Made by a program: the position numbers and the translations under genes | The notes under the pieces: model-generated | Seen by the model: only the letters and a program-made list of their open reading frames with translations | What the model was told of the DNA's origin: nothing | Databases searched by the model: none | NCBI GenBank assembly: GCA_006176705.1 | Contig: QRFJ01003034.1 | Coordinates: forward strand, 1 to 64,000 | Source: Cocos nucifera | Taxonomy: Eukaryota; Streptophyta; Magnoliopsida; Arecales; Arecaceae | DNA: 64,000 bases | Direction of reading: 5' to 3' | In this document: positions 10,395 through 22,478 of the stretch, piece after piece | Position numbering within the stretch: position 1 is the first letter of the stretch | How the letters are laid out: every line of letters begins with the position of its first letter

Positions 10395-12040
10395 TGATAG
10401 GGACACGATGCTGTCGTTAAGACACCGTGTTTATCAATTTAAATCCGACTCTTTACTTTTTAAACTAATTAAAAATTATGAAGAAAGTGGTGAGTCGGGT
10501 CGAATCCACAGAGAGGCAATGATTTATTTCTAAAATCTTTGATTTTTTTTTTTAAGAAAAGAAAGCAAAGATTAAAGTCGAAAAATAGATCTATAAATAA
10601 AAATAGAATTTAAATTATGCAAAAATAAATTTGATACTAAGATCTACTATTTAGATCTTAGCAACTACTTATAGTAAAATTAAAAGAGCAATAAAGAACA
10701 AATAATTTAAAGAGCTAGAATTGAAAAGAATAATGAAACTTTCTTTATTAAATTTAAAACTAAGATGCAGAATTTAAATACAAGAAATTAAAGAAAATTC
10801 AGAATTTTAATACAAGAAATTAAAGGAAAAAAAAAAGACTAGATGAAGATCGCAGATCGGCGTAGGCATGAAGATGGCGTAGAAGACCGGCTCTTCTTCT
10901 CAGCAGCACCGCAGCTTTGAAGCAACCTTTAATCCCGAGCTTGACTTCCACCCTATACCTTAGCTTCTCTTCCAACCCTCCTCCCTTTCTTAGAGGCTTA
11001 GGATCCTTTTTATAGAGCTAGAAGAGGTAGATATTTATTTCTAAAAGCAATATGGGACTAATTCCCTTTGTAATCGTAAAAATTTGAATAAAATTTGAAT
11101 AAAAACAACTCTGTTATGTCTCTGGTAAATCTGGTAAAATCAGGCTATCCGATAGGAATCGAACGGTTCAAAAATCATCAAAATCGGATGCCTATCAGCC
11201 CAGATCAGCTCGAATTAAATTACTGGCCGTCCGATCGCGCTTGATCGAGGAAATCTGGCCGCAAATCGCGCTTCGGGAGTCCTGATCACCGCCGGGAGCG
11301 TTCTGGACCGTCGGATCGAAGCTGGAATCAGGCGCTGCCGTTTGATGGTGATCCGAGTGAAATTGGCAACCGAAAAAAATGCTGACCGTCCGATCTTAAC
11401 CGCAATCAACCGCAGCCGTCCGATCGCGCAATTACTGTTCCCATGGACCGCGTAGACCGGCCGCACCGCACACCGCAACCAATCAACGCTTCTGTCACCG
11501 AGTGAAATGACCAGATTGCCCTGTGAGCCGCGATAAAATTTTGTAGACCCTTTAAGGGTCTAGGTCCACCACGTGGCAGGCTCTGATTCGCCGGATTTTG
11601 CTGAGCTGGCGGTCCACGCCTGGATCGTAGACCGGCTGATGGCTTCAATGACTGAGTCGGCTTTGATGGCTCGGCTTGGCTTGGTGGCTCGGCTTGGCTT
11701 GGTGGCTCGGCTTGCGGAGCCGGTTGAGCCGTTTTCTTTTTTTTTATTTAATTTTTATTTATTTTATATTTTTTTTAAAAATTCATATCTTTTTCATTTT
11801 AGCTCCGTTTTACTTGAAATTTATTTCGTTGTGATCAAAAAAATGAGCTCTTTCTTTTAATAATAAAATTTTATTTCTTAATTTTTATTTATTTTTTTAT
11901 TATTTTTTAATTAATTTTTTTAATTAATAAAAATATGAATTTTTCAAAAATTATATATAAATTGATTGATAATTCTTAAAAATTAATATAAATTAATTAA
12001 TAAATTAATACTTTTATTGGTGAATTTACGATGCTTATCA
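10395..12040 (-). repeat. 5' LTR of Gypsy A
   Basis: TGATAGGG...GCTTATCA on the plus strand, 1646 bp, matching 858-2501. It carries the same dyad (11544-11562) and CCACGTGG box. It abuts Copia RT sequence at 12041. Confidence 0.95.
11007..11014 (-). promoter_or_regulatory. TATA box of Gypsy A LTR
   Basis: Element-sense TATAAAAA followed by GGATCCTAAGCC; the 3' LTR has the same at 1471-1478 and copy B at 39346-39353. It lies about 1.0 kb into the 1.65 kb LTR, a plausible U3/R boundary. Confidence 0.65.
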
Positions 12041-12499
12041 GACATACAGCGGCTTATGGCTCTGAGAGTTCGCATAGCTACTGGCAAAAAGGTATCCTGA
12101 TAGTCAATGCCTTCGCACGTTGACTATAACCCTTTTGCCACTAATCTAGCCTTTGAATGTCTCCACATTTCCATCTGCACCAATCTTTCTCTTATAGATC
12201 CATTTACACCCAATAGGTACTATACCTTCTAGTGGATCTACCAAGGTCCAAAATTGGTTTGAGTGCATCGAGTCAATTTTTGACTTAATTGCCTTTAACC
12301 ATTTCTCAGAGTTGATATCCGATATGGCCTCATCATAGATTTTGAGATCATCATCATGAACCCCATTACCTACGAGAAATATTTCCTCTATTTTCTCTGA
12401 AATAGTACCTAAGTACCTCTTAAGGGGACAAAAAATCCTTTTCAATCTATGAGGTGGAGGAGGTAGTGATTGTATTGGCTCAACTTGATTTGGTTCCAT
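12041..12499 (-). pseudogene. Copia RT N-terminal part, cut off by Gypsy A
   Basis: In minus sense: ...KWLKAIKSKIDSMHSNQFWTL, VPIGCKWIYKRKIGADGNVETFKG, a stop, then degraded RLVAKGYSQ and FLPVAM blocks ending at the Gypsy A LTR. These are the first conserved motifs of Copia RT. The catalytic YVDD region is not here and not in the other half, which resumes about 100 residues later by comparison with typical Copia RTs. Confidence 0.85.
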
Positions 12500-12857
12500 T
12501 GGATCCTTAGCTCATTGCTCTTGTGAGACTTTCTCCTCGAGCTTGATCTGCTTTCCAATGCCGCTATCTTGAATAAACTATTTTTCAAGAAAGATGGCAT
12601 GTCGACTCACAATCACATTGTGGTCTTCTGGAATGTAGAAATAATATCCTAATGACTCTTTAGGATATCCTATGAATCGAGCTCTAAAGGACCTAAAGTC
12701 TAACTTGTTCGCTTGTTGTCTTTTGACATGAGCCGGACAATCCCAAATTCTGAGATGACTCAGACTTGGTTTCTTACCATGCCATATCTCATACGGTGTG
12801 GTAGGAAATGATTTTAGAGGAAAATCCTATTCAGTATATATATTAGCAGTTAACAGA
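12500..12857 (-). pseudogene. Copia integrase C-terminal and linker remnants
   Basis: Eroded coding sequence between integrase core and RT. In minus sense one can read SLLTANIYTE, FPLKSFPTTPYEIWHGKKPSL, RIWDCPAHVK and a GYPKESLGYYFYIPEDHNVIV-type stretch, all usual for the region downstream of a Copia integrase core, broken by frameshifts and stops. Confidence 0.65.
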
Positions 12858-13241
12858 CTATGTCCCTTCAAAGAAAATCAGGAAAGGTCTATGAAGCTCA
12901 TCATGGATCGGACCATATCTAATAGGATCCGATTTCCTCCATTCTGAAATTCTGTTGAGTTGAGGTGTTCCAGGTGGAGTCCATTGAGAGACTATGCCAT
13001 TTTTCTTGAGATAGTCTAAGAATTCCCAACTAAGGTATTCACCTCCTCGATCTGATCGAAGAACCTTAATGGATTTTTCAATTTGCTTTTCTACTTCATG
13101 TCTGAATTTTTTGAACTTTTCAAAAGCTTCAGACTTATGTCTCATAAGATACACATACCCATACCTAGATAAATCATCGATAAAGATAATGAAGTAGACA
13201 AAATTGCCTCTAGCCGGCACATCAAATGGGACCGCACACAT
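12858..13241 (-). pseudogene. Copia integrase catalytic core
   Basis: 127 residues with FIDDLSRYGYVYLM (first catalytic D), KVLRSDRGGEYLS (second D) and TPQLNRISEWRK, where the third catalytic residue E sits in the SE pair and the usual SERRN is altered. The frame is lost at both ends. It overlaps by one base the zinc-binding segment at 13241-13486, which lies in another frame. Confidence 0.88.
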
Positions 13242-13486
13242 CAGTATGTACTAGGGCAAGGTAGATCCTGTGGCCCTTTCCCCATGTCCTGAACAAAAGG
13301 GAGTTTAGTCATTTTGCCATGAAGACAAGATTCACAAATTGGATATGACTCAAAAGTCAATGGACTCAATAGCTCGATTTTCCCCAGTTTGTTAACCCTA
13401 TCTTCTGCTATATGACCTAGTATTAGGTGCCATAGATACCTATCGTTTGGACTATCCCTGGGTCGTTTTGATCTTATGGCATTCAC
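13241..13486 (-). pseudogene. Copia integrase zinc-binding (HHCC) domain
   Basis: 81 residues: YLWHLILGHIAEDRVNKL followed by CESCLHGKMTKLPF, giving the H-x-H ... C-x2-C pattern of the GAG-pre-integrase domain. Located between protease and integrase core, as in all Copia elements. Confidence 0.85.
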
Positions 13487-14061
13487 ATTTTGCTCGATAT
13501 TAATAATAGATACATCAATATATAACTGATAGAGACCGTTAATGAGAAAATATTTATAATTTTATTTTTTTTATAAAGAATATTACAATAGTCCTTAAGA
13601 AAACTAATTATATAGCCTTCATGTGCTAAACATGAAACAGAAATCAAATTTCTGCTTGCAGTAGGTACATAGTAACAATCCCTAAGTACTAAATCTAAGC
13701 CAGATGGTAGTCGAAGAGGATAGGTTTCCACGGCTACAGCAGCAACTCTTGCTCCATTTTTGGCACGTAGGATCATGTCACCATCCCTCAGCCTCCTGCT
13801 ATCCTCAAGACCCTGCATGAAAGTGCACAAATGAGCACTAGAACTAAAGTCAAGCACCCAACTAGATGCAAAAAAAATCATAAGGTTAGACTCAATAACG
13901 AGCATACCTCCAGAAGGACTTGTCTCCTTCTTATTCTTCAAGGTAGCTAGGTATATAGGATAGTTCCGCTTCCAGTGGCTATCAGTATTACAATGGAAAT
14001 ACTTTTCTTTGTCAGCGGCCTTCTTCTTCAGCTCTATCTTCTTTTTCTTTACATCTTCCAC
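13483..14061 (-). pseudogene. Copia gag zinc knuckle and aspartic protease
   Basis: 192 residues. A degraded knuckle YFHCNTDSHWKRNYP has lost two of the CCHC residues. Protease follows with WVLDFSSSAHLC where DTGASSHLC is normal, so the catalytic DTG/DSG is mutated to DFS. The later LRDCYYVPTASRNLISVSCL block is the standard Copia protease C-terminal signature. Frames are broken upstream into gag. Confidence 0.87.
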
Positions 14062-14757
14062 CTTTTACCTTTTCACAGACTTTTTTTTCTTTTTAAAAGA
14101 CTTTTTCTTTGAGAAAGTCCATTCCATAGCAAGAACTGAGCCTTTAGAACCTTTCATAGAAAGCTCAGCGGTAACCAGCATATTCATAAGTTCGGCCAGA
14201 GAATTTCTGAAGTTTATGCATGTGGTAAGTTCATGATGAATTGCCCATATGCATCAGTCAAGGATTGCAGAATTATGTCAATCTGTAGATCCTAGTCTAA
14301 CTTCACTCTGAGCTTCTCAAGCTCTTCTAAGTCCTTGATCATCATCAGACAATGATCTTGGACTGACTGCCCATCATGCATCTTAGCCTTAAAAAGTCAT
14401 TTAGTGACTTGATATTTGGCTGCGCGACTCTGTTCACCAAACAATCTCCTTGCAGGTGAGCCAACATTTGATGCGAGCAGTCCTTGATATCTTCATGTTG
14501 GTGCTGGAGCTCATCAGACATCGAGCCCAACATGTAAGTATCTGGCCTTATTATCTTCGTCCATCCATTTTTTCAAGAGACGCTCTCTGTTCAGCAGATG
14601 GACGGACTGGTAAGGTGGGAGGGATCCTGGTCCAATACATGAGTTAACTTCTCAAAACCCAAAATAATTTTGAAGTTCCTGAGCCAATCCTTTGTAATTG
14701 GGATCCAATCAGTCTATGGGTGTCCAGGATATGTGCTAGTGGGTTGGATGCAGACAT
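14062..14757 (-). pseudogene. Copia gag N-terminal part
   Basis: The ATG at 14755-14757 starts MSASNPLAHILDTHRLIG, matching the MSxSNPLAxIL start common in this Copia group. After about 40 residues the frame breaks, and further gag segments (for example MLGSMSDELQHQHEDIKD and FMNMLVTAELSMKGSKG-like) continue in other frames. Non-functional. Confidence 0.75.
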
Positions 14758-16650
14758 TTTTTCTGTAGAGAGTCAAAGATTCTAGTTAGATTTTATAATT
14801 AAGACTTGACCAATTTATTTAGAGGATTTTATTTTTAAAATAAATTAGCTCCCACTATTTTTTTGGATCCCTACACTCCCTCTGTAGAGATGCAAAAATC
14901 TTCATGATTAATTGATTTCTAGTGGGATGGTGCGGTCCCACCAACTGACTCATCACCTCACCTAATAGTTATTGGATGATGGGTTAGCCAATGAGTGAAC
15001 AACTCTTGTTCCAATGATTCTCTAATCATGGTGCACCCAAACTTGGTCTCTAATTCATGAATCTCACCATGTCCAGAATATTGATCCACTCCTTAGTTAA
15101 GTCAGACCCACCATTTGCATAGATTGGATTTCTAATTGGATCTCTCACCGTATCCAAAATATTGAGCCCAATCCATCCTCCAGCCCATAGCATCCAATGC
15201 CTAATAGACATGGTTGCATCTTTTCGGATGCAACTGAACCACTGTAACCAGCCGAGAACAATCAACCCCAAGAAGGGCCCGCACATCTACAATGGTGGAA
15301 GACCTTAGACTTAATCTTTTCTTAGGGAGATTTGATTTAGGTCTCATTAAACTAGACTTGACATAGTCATAACAATTATGACTAACCTAGTGGCATGGGT
15401 TAGCTCGGATTATTAGACCACCTCAGATTCAGAACTGAGTCAACAGATATGGCCAGGTAAGTGAGACCGGTGGAAGGGATATGCCATTAACTCGATAAGA
15501 ACATGCATTCGAGGTCGAGTAGCTTCCTAATTAAAAACCAGTCGGTCGTATCTGCCAAACTTACCTTAGACACCAAATTATTGAGCTAGAACCAATTCGG
15601 ATTAGCCTACAATCCAGACTCTAACCTCTGAGCCTAATTAGGTCTTGCTTGATCGATCACTCATGTGACTCGATCTTGACCCAGACTTAATCCTATTAGG
15701 CTGGTCAATTTAAGCATTGTTGATCCCATCTAACCAACTCTTGATTCGGTTTGATCAACCGCTTAGACCTAATTGAGCTACCCAAACTCAAACCTAATTT
15801 TATGAATATGTCTTAGATCTGAAAATTCTCAATTTTAGATCTAATATATTTCATAATCTTAATTCTTAATTAAATTTGGGGTTCATAAATAAAATATGTA
15901 AATAAAATCCTAGGATTTTAGGATCTAAGATTTTGTAAAAAATAAGTTCTTGATTTCTGATTAAGGACGAATGTGCAGCATCCCTACATATCATAAAAAC
16001 ATCCCATCGAATGAAAGGAGAGGGCTTTTAAATCTTACTTTGTTCTTATAATCGGATGGCCAAGAGGAATGCCTTAATCAGAAATATGATGAATCTACAA
16101 AACTAGTTAGATCTATATCATATATCTCATATACAAATTGATCTAACTTTAAAAATGGCATATTTTGCATACATCTCATGTATCATATCATGCATATTTT
16201 TAGATCTAAATTATCTCATAAATATCTAAAAAATTAAAATTTAAATTGATCATATCAAAATTAAATTCTAATCTAGATAATTATGTAGAACTATTCTACA
16301 ACTAGTCTAAACATGCATCTATCATATCTCATATGAATTTAAAATTAAATAATTTTTATTTTCTATTTTTTAGATCTATTAATTATAATATTTATAATAT
16401 CAAAAAATAGTAAATAAATAAGATCTAAAATTATAATTTAATTAAATTAAAATTATGATCATGCAAGACTATTCTATAGAACTAATTCTATTCCTAGAAC
16501 TAGTCATGCATCTCATACATAATCTTAGATCTAAATTATTTAATTTTTAATTTTTTTAATTTTAGATCTAATCACATCTCATGTGATATCTAAAATCACT
16601 TAATTATTAAATTAAAATAAATTTAAAATTAGATCTAAATAATTTAAAAA
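14758..16650 (-). other. Copia leader between primer site and gag
   Basis: About 1.9 kb with no supported frame. The half next to the primer site (15800-16640) is AT-rich with repeated TAGATCTAA segments; the other half is mixed-composition non-coding. Such long leaders occur in several plant Copia lineages. Confidence 0.6.
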
Positions 16651-16666
16651 CCTGGCTCTGATACCA
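16651..16666 (-). other. Primer-binding site, tRNA-iMet
   Basis: Minus strand TGGTATCAGAGCCAGG, the standard plant Copia primer site complementary to initiator tRNA-Met, two bases inside the LTR. Confidence 0.9.
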
Positions 16667-16668
16667 GT

Positions 16669-18972
16669 TGAAGAAAAAATCCTGATTTCTTAGGTCAGGT
16701 TCGTTCAGATCTGATTTGATCAAGAAAAATATTTTAAAATTTTTTTTTCTTAGATTTAAATTAGATCTAAGACTTTTTAGATTTAATTTTATCAATCTAA
16801 TAAAATAAAATAAAAATAAAATAAATCTAATTTAATTTATACCTTGTTATTGGATAATCCTATTATCCTATGATGATCCTGTTGTTTGTCTGAGGTTCTA
16901 GATGTAGCCACGCAATCGTCTGGTCTCTACCAGTATCCACTTGGGTATGATCTAGAGATCTTCTCCTTCTCAATCTATTCTCCAAAGATTAGATCTGGAT
17001 CTGATCTTGAAGATCTTCAAAATAGCTTTTGAAGATTTGGTATCGTCTCTTACAGCAGTGTTGCTTTCTTCCTTTCTTATCGCCTTTTTCTTGCTTGGAT
17101 AGCACCAAACTGAAGCCCAAAACTTTTTGAGCATGGAGAAGAGAGATAAAATTAGAGGTAGGCATGGAGAAGAGAGGAGAGGGGCTATATGGCATGGGCA
17201 AAGGACCAAGCATCATAATCCTAGGTGCAGACAGGGTTTATATAGATCCTGCTGTACCATGCAGTGCCACATCATCCCAACCAGTCACGGCTCTCTATGC
17301 AATTAGATCTAAATCTGATTAATGGGATGACATCATTTAATCCAATCAGATTAAAATCCCTCACAAACCTCCTTAGGTGGTACCAAGACTAGTCAAAGAT
17401 GAGTCTTTGGCGCCACCTAAGTTGAATGCATCAAGTAACTGGAGTCCCATCCATATGGGACTCCAAACTCTATCCTCTTTGGGTGCACGCCTCCCTAGGC
17501 ATGCGCCCCCTTCCTTTCCACCTTTTATTAGGGGGACAAAGATCAAAACTCTCTTCTATGAATTTATGACACATGGGTAGATGTCTAAGTGTTAAAGGTC
17601 AATGTTTGACCAAAGTCAAAAGATAAGATTTAGCAGGTGACGAAAAATGGTAGGTATTGTCTCAAATTTATCTCATAAATTAAGATAATCTTTTTCTGAC
17701 CTGGACAAGCTTCAGTCAGACCAAGTAAAGGATTTCTGAGTGAGCACAAACTATATTTGGCTCAGTCAGGACAACTATTTATGATAGTAAAAGGAGAACG
17801 TTAGGTTCAATCGATGTGCTAGCATGATTTTCCTTGAACCTAATTGAATCTCATTCAAATCAATTGAAACTGGATTAGTTCCAATTGATGATCATCCAGA
17901 TTCAAACCCTTATTTGTGTGACCCAGTTAGGTTCAGTTCTGTATGGTAATGGGATATGTCATGATCTCTATCATCGACATCATCGAAACTCCTTTCGATG
18001 GATCAGAACTCTTCTGATTTAGACAACTAGAATGATCGATCATCTAAATCATTCTAATTGCTCCCAAAATCCACCAGTGACACCTAGCAGTATATGGTGG
18101 CAACCCATCAGAACTGAGAATGCGAACCTCTTGGTGCAGCTACCTGTGTGATTAAGTTCTTCTATCTTGAGCCCCGATCAGATTAGGGTTAAGGTGAACT
18201 CGTCAAACCCTAATTTCCATCATATGAATGTAATCATTCGATTCAAGTCCAATGTGAAAACTCTAAATAGAAACTCTTTCTATTATTTCACTCTGCCATG
18301 GCCATGGGCTTATGGACTTGATTCTCATGATCATCATAGGGCTGCTCCTCATACCACCGAGGTAGATAGATTCCATCTTGGTGCAATCCAATTCCTACAA
18401 TGAACATGCTATAGCCAACATACACCTCAGGATTCCTGATATGGCTAGGAGACCGAGTAATGGTGTAGTCAAACTATAACACCCTCAAGGTGAACTATCG
18501 ATGCACCTCAGGTCAAAGAACCAGACACACCACTACAGCATCGAGTCAGTCATTCGATGAGAAGGTAGACTTTCCTAATGACTACTCGAGGTGGTCACGC
18601 TCAGTGCCCTCATTCTCTAACGAGTACCTATACTCTCACTATAGTATCTCTATACCATAGACTCAAGACTCATCTATCCTAAATAAGCAATTGTACACCA
18701 ACCTTCTGGATCAATCACCATTCTCATGATGATCCTACGGTCAGGAGCATTTTATGAGTTAATAATAAAAATTCATATCTTAAATTTTTAACTCTTAAAA
18801 ATATGAACTATCATTATCATTAACTCAAGGGATGTATCATAGATACTTTTAAATATACACTGTGATAGAAAATAATCTATTTTATTATTTATAGTTAAAA
18901 TTATAATTTTGTCCTTAGATATGTTTTACAAGTGTCAGTCAATTCTGGTTTCTAGGGCACACATATCTGACA
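16669..18972 (-). repeat. 5' LTR of the split Copia element
   Basis: Plus-strand ends TGAAGAAA and ATCTGACA; in element sense it starts TGTCAGATATGTG and ends in TTCTTCA. It matches the inverted copy at 40919-43165 along its whole length with moderate divergence. Element-sense TATATAAA lies at 17237-17244. A recent Gypsy-free LTR of 2.3 kb is long for Copia. Confidence 0.9.
17237..17244 (-). promoter_or_regulatory. TATA box of the Copia LTR
   Basis: TATATAAA in element sense, conserved in the other LTR at 42591-42598, both followed by the CCTAGG-containing block. Confidence 0.6.
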
Positions 18973-18977
18973 TAGAA
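18973..18977. other. Target-site duplication, left partner (TAGAA)
   Basis: The five bases outside the Copia 5' LTR. Reverse complement TTCTA equals 43166-43170 outside the Copia 3' LTR, showing that both halves came from one integration. Confidence 0.85.
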
Positions 18978-19955
18978 ATCTAGTTATATCCCAAATATCC
19001 ATCCAGAATATAATAAATGTCATGCCCTGCTAGTTGTTCTAACATTTGGTCTATGAAGGACAATGAAAAATGATCCTTTCAGATGGTTGTATTTAATTTT
19101 CTATAGTCGATGCAAACTCTCTATCCAATTTAAACTCTTGTTGGGACCAATTCATTATTATCGTTTTGGATTACAATAATTTTTGACTTCTTGGGTACCA
19201 CTTATACAGGACTTACCCATGAACTATCTGAGATGGGATATATTATTTCATTGCCAAGGAGTTTTATTATTTCTTTCTTTACGATCTTTTTTATGGTTGG
19301 GTTCAGTCTCCTTTGGGGACTCTTTTTGGCTTAGCATCTTCTAATTGATGAATTCTATGTTAAACAATCGAGGGACTAATCCACATCCACTTTAAATCAG
19401 TCATGGTCCATCTTAATGCTTCTTTATTTTCCTTTAGGACAATCAATAATTCTCCCTCTTGTATAGGATCTAGGTCTGCTGAAATAATTACCGGTAAGGG
19501 TTTTGATGGACCTATGTATGCATATTTTAGGTGTTTAGGGAGTATTTTTAATTCTATCTTGGGTGTTTCCTCCACTAATGGCCTAAACAATGGTTCAACT
19601 GGAGGCTCCCATCTAAGTTTCATACTGACTGTAGCTAAATTATTGATCTTTTCAAATTCTTCATAGCTCTGATTCATCCATAGTTCTATGTTAGATTTTC
19701 ATCACTTAAGTCAATGGGTTCATAAACATTATCCTGTATCAAGTTGAGGTCACTTGATTTGTTTCAGATTGGTTGAAAATATTTAGGTCTGTGGTTATAT
19801 TACCAAAATAGAGTTTTATTAGGCCATTTTAACAATTGATTTGGGCATTGGCTGTGGCTAGAAATGATCTACCTAGTTAACTGGGATGTGGCCATTTGGG
19901 TTTATTACAGGTTCAATTTCTAAAATCATAAAGTCCACTTGGTAAATGATATTGT
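18973..19955 (-). pseudogene. Gypsy C, protease-to-RT segment
   Basis: Minus-strand remains of an old Athila/Tat-type pol. From right to left: protease tail (VDFMILEIEP, then a degraded FLATANA block), a linker frame at 19360-19677 with ELKILPKHLKYAYIGPSKPL and PVIISADLDP, then RT fingers with CIDYRKLNTT, KDHFSLSFIDQMLEQLAG and LDGYLGYN. Several stops. The RT breaks off at the Copia target site, and the next RT residues are found in frame at 43166. The upstream end is cut by the LTR of element E at 19956. Confidence 0.88.
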
Positions 19956-20892
19956 TGTGGTATCAACTCACTCTGATACCAAACTGTTGGAATATCAGCT
20001 ACTCTGATACCATTTGTTAAGGATCTAATACCAAATTATTACGACAAGAGGAAGAAAGAAATAAAATAAAAAAATAATCAAGTACGTGGATCAGCTTAAA
20101 GGCTCGCCTCCATGGGGCATGCAAAGCTTCATATGAAAAAAAATACAGGTACAATAGGAGAACACCCACTCTCAATTCACCATATATAAATCTCTCTCAA
20201 TTAGAAGCTACTCTCACAAAAGCTCTCTAAGAATCTCAAGGAGACCCATAGAAGCAACAAGATGCTCTACCCTTATAGCCTCCTCACCGAATGCTATGCA
20301 CCTATTGCTTCTCTCTCTCGCGGGCTGCATGTACTCGATGCTCTATCAAACTCTTCTCAATGGCTGCCTGAGCCTCTCTATATGCCTCTCACACCATATG
20401 CACCATCTTTTTCTACTCCACAGTACTTCAAGCCTTTAAATAGGATGAGAATTCTTTTCTCAACAGTTCACAAGAGTCCTAACAGGGCTCATTCTCCTAA
20501 TATGAGTCGAACATATCCTTGATGGAGTCTTGAAATATTTTACGACCTTCAAATCATGATCGCAACCCTCCATGGCTACTGGATCCTGTGGTCCACATAC
20601 AACTCCCAAAGATTCTTCGGATTAATCACAATCCGAGTCCAAACAAAAAAAATTCCATCATTTTCTGTTCGCCTCCATCGAACTGGCTCGATTAGGGGTC
20701 AAGCTGGCTCGACTATGTGTTGTCCAGACTCCTGCTGTCTATTTGCCTGAAAGAGCTAGCTTGGCTATGGTTCGAGCGGGCTTGATCTCAATCTAAGCTG
20801 GCTCAACCGCATATCAGAGCCGGTCCGACTGCTGTGCTAAAAATTGATTCTCTTTTTGCTGTGGGTCAAATTCGAGGCATCGAATCCTAACA
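19956..20892 (-). repeat. 3' LTR of element E
   Basis: Plus-strand ends TGTGGTATCAACTC and GAATCCTAACA; 937 bp, matching 22479-23404. Element-sense TATTTAAA near 20435-20442. The purine-rich sequence just outside (20893-20905) serves as polypurine tract. Confidence 0.87.
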
Positions 20893-21339
20893 ATCTCTAC
20901 CTCGACTCGATATTCGGCCTCCACCTAACTTTGAGAGCTTGTGATCCATCTCACCCCCATGCCCTGGGGCATGCTTGCTGATCATGGATGGACAAACGTG
21001 GGAGTCGAGCCAGGCCACTTGATCCTACCTCCATCAATGGCTGTGATCCTTCTGACTTGAGATCTGCTCAGAGAATTCTTCTACGACACTAGAAACTTCA
21101 CTCTGCAATATCTCCTCTCATCCTCCCAAGTCTTTCATCTCGTGCCTAATCCATCTCCACCTGGAGCTCTACCTTGCACTAGGCTCCCTCTGGCTCCTGT
21201 AGCTCCACCTCACACTGAACTTTCTATCAGATAATAATATCCTCTTATCTTCTTCTTCTCTTCCAATATCACTCTATCATCGTGCATGACCTTCAGGATT
21301 CTATCACCAGCTACCTACCTGTAGCTGTTTGAATCCAAT
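20893..21339 (-). other. 3' part of E interior, coding remnant unclear
   Basis: Between protease remains and the purine tract. In minus sense a short stretch reads VEAEYRVEVEIVRI next to the LTR, but no integrase, RT or RNase H motif is present. The deletion that removed them probably ends here. Confidence 0.5.
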
Positions 21340-22440
21340 CAGCTCAGTGAGATAAGATTCCATCTAAAATTGGGTATGTATTGGATCTCCCCCAATCTCC
21401 TTACTATACCATCATGTGTCTTCCAACTAACTGTTCCGATGCCTCTGATCGCATAGCTCGATCCATCTGATAGATAAACAGTGCCATCACTGCTTTCTAG
21501 GAAGTCAAACTGCTTTTTTCTACAACAAACATGATATGTGCATGCAGAATCTAAAATCTACTATTGGAAAGAACTAGATACCTTGTCAGATATCTCCAGG
21601 ACATCATCTTCTGACTCACTACTGGCCATCATTGCAGTAGTCCTCATTCGATCCTTGAGTTATGGGCAATCCTTGACTCGATGCCCCAACTTGTCGCACC
21701 TATAGCATCTGATCTTGCTAGGATCCCTTATCTTGAATCTGGATCATCCTCTTCATGATCTTCTATCGCTTTGTTTACTACCTCCTACTCCTTCAGAAAC
21801 TTTCAAAGCTGAGCTGCTATCATCTGAGCTCGAAGCTGGATTCTTCCTCTTGAGAACCTCGTTCTGGAGTATCACTGTACTGACCTCGTCCATCTTGATG
21901 GTTCTTTTTTTCACTAAAAGAGTAGTCACCAAGAACTCATACGAAGGAAGAAGCGACGCTAGCAAGACCAATACCCTGATCTTCTCCTCATTTTTTTCAC
22001 CAATGCTGAGGAGGTTGGTGATGATCTTCTGAAATTTGGATAGATGCTCCCGCACGCTCTGGCCTTCGTCCATCCATAGCTGGTAGAACTACCTCCAAAG
22101 AAATAGCATATTGGTGAGTGACTTCATAATGTAGAACTTCTCAAACTTTGACCACAGCACCATCGGGATAGTCTCACCAAGTACATGGATCACCACATCA
22201 TCCATTAGGTATAAATGGATCGTGCTCACCATCTGCATCTAGATCCACTTTCAATCCTTCACCTCTATGTTGGCTAGCATCTCATCATACAATAGAGCAT
22301 CGATCAACCCATGTTGGATGAGGACATCTTTTATCCTTGCTTGCCATAAGAAGAAATTGCCCTTTCCATCGAACCTATTGATCTCCATCTTGATTGTGCT
22401 TGTCTTCTCCATATTCTTTAATCTCTATCCACTGCTATAA
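21340..22440 (-). pseudogene. Element E gag, CCHC knuckle and protease remains
   Basis: Gag: 106-residue frame at 21753-22073 with EGQSVREHLSKFQKIITNLL, LLASLLPSYEFLVTTLL and VILQNEVLKRK, the UBN2-type Copia gag. In other frames gag continues upstream to about 22400. A complete CCHC knuckle CYRCDKLGHRVKDC lies at 21666-21707. Protease follows: FLESSDGTVYLSDGSS, RGIGTV and LGEIQYIPNF, the C-terminal part of Copia protease; the catalytic triplet is not clear. Frames are broken, so it is not expected to make protein. Confidence 0.8.
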
Positions 22441-22460
22441 TCTATGCTCCTATACTATCT

Positions 22461-22473
22461 AGCTCTGATACCA
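22461..22473 (-). other. Primer-binding site of E, tRNA-iMet
   Basis: TGGTATCAGAGCT in element sense, five bases inside the right LTR. Confidence 0.85.
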
Positions 22474-22478
22474 ATTAT

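Larger units (their letters stand above)
858..12040 (-). mobile_element. Gypsy element A, Athila/Tat type, nearly complete
   Basis: An 11.2 kb LTR retrotransposon read on the minus strand: 5' LTR 10395-12040, primer site 10371-10388, gag start near 9313, gag-protease-RT-RNase H-integrase down to 3780, a 1.2 kb 3' untranslated region, purine tract, and 3' LTR 858-2501. Domain order (RT before integrase) makes it Ty3/Gypsy. The tRNA-Asp primer site, DLGAS protease and HPQTSGQVEVSN integrase motif suit the Athila/Tat group; no env-like frame is visible. The two LTRs show only four substitutions that I could find plus homopolymer length changes, so the element is young. The five bases outside the ends (ATGAT at 853-857 and GACAT at 12041-12045) do not match, so it is not a clean single insertion in its present place. 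Confidence 0.93.
12041..18972 (-). mobile_element. Copia element, 5' half (LTR, gag, protease, integrase, RT N-terminus)
   Basis: Minus-strand Ty1/Copia: 5' LTR 16669-18972, iMet primer site, long leader, gag, protease, integrase, then RT up to 12041, where Gypsy A interrupts it. Integrase before RT identifies Copia. The coding part is full of stops and frameshifts. The missing C-terminal RT, RNase H and 3' LTR are at 39968-43165 on the plus strand: the base quintet outside this LTR (TAGAA, 18973-18977) is the reverse complement of the one outside the other (TTCTA, 43166-43170). Confidence 0.9.
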
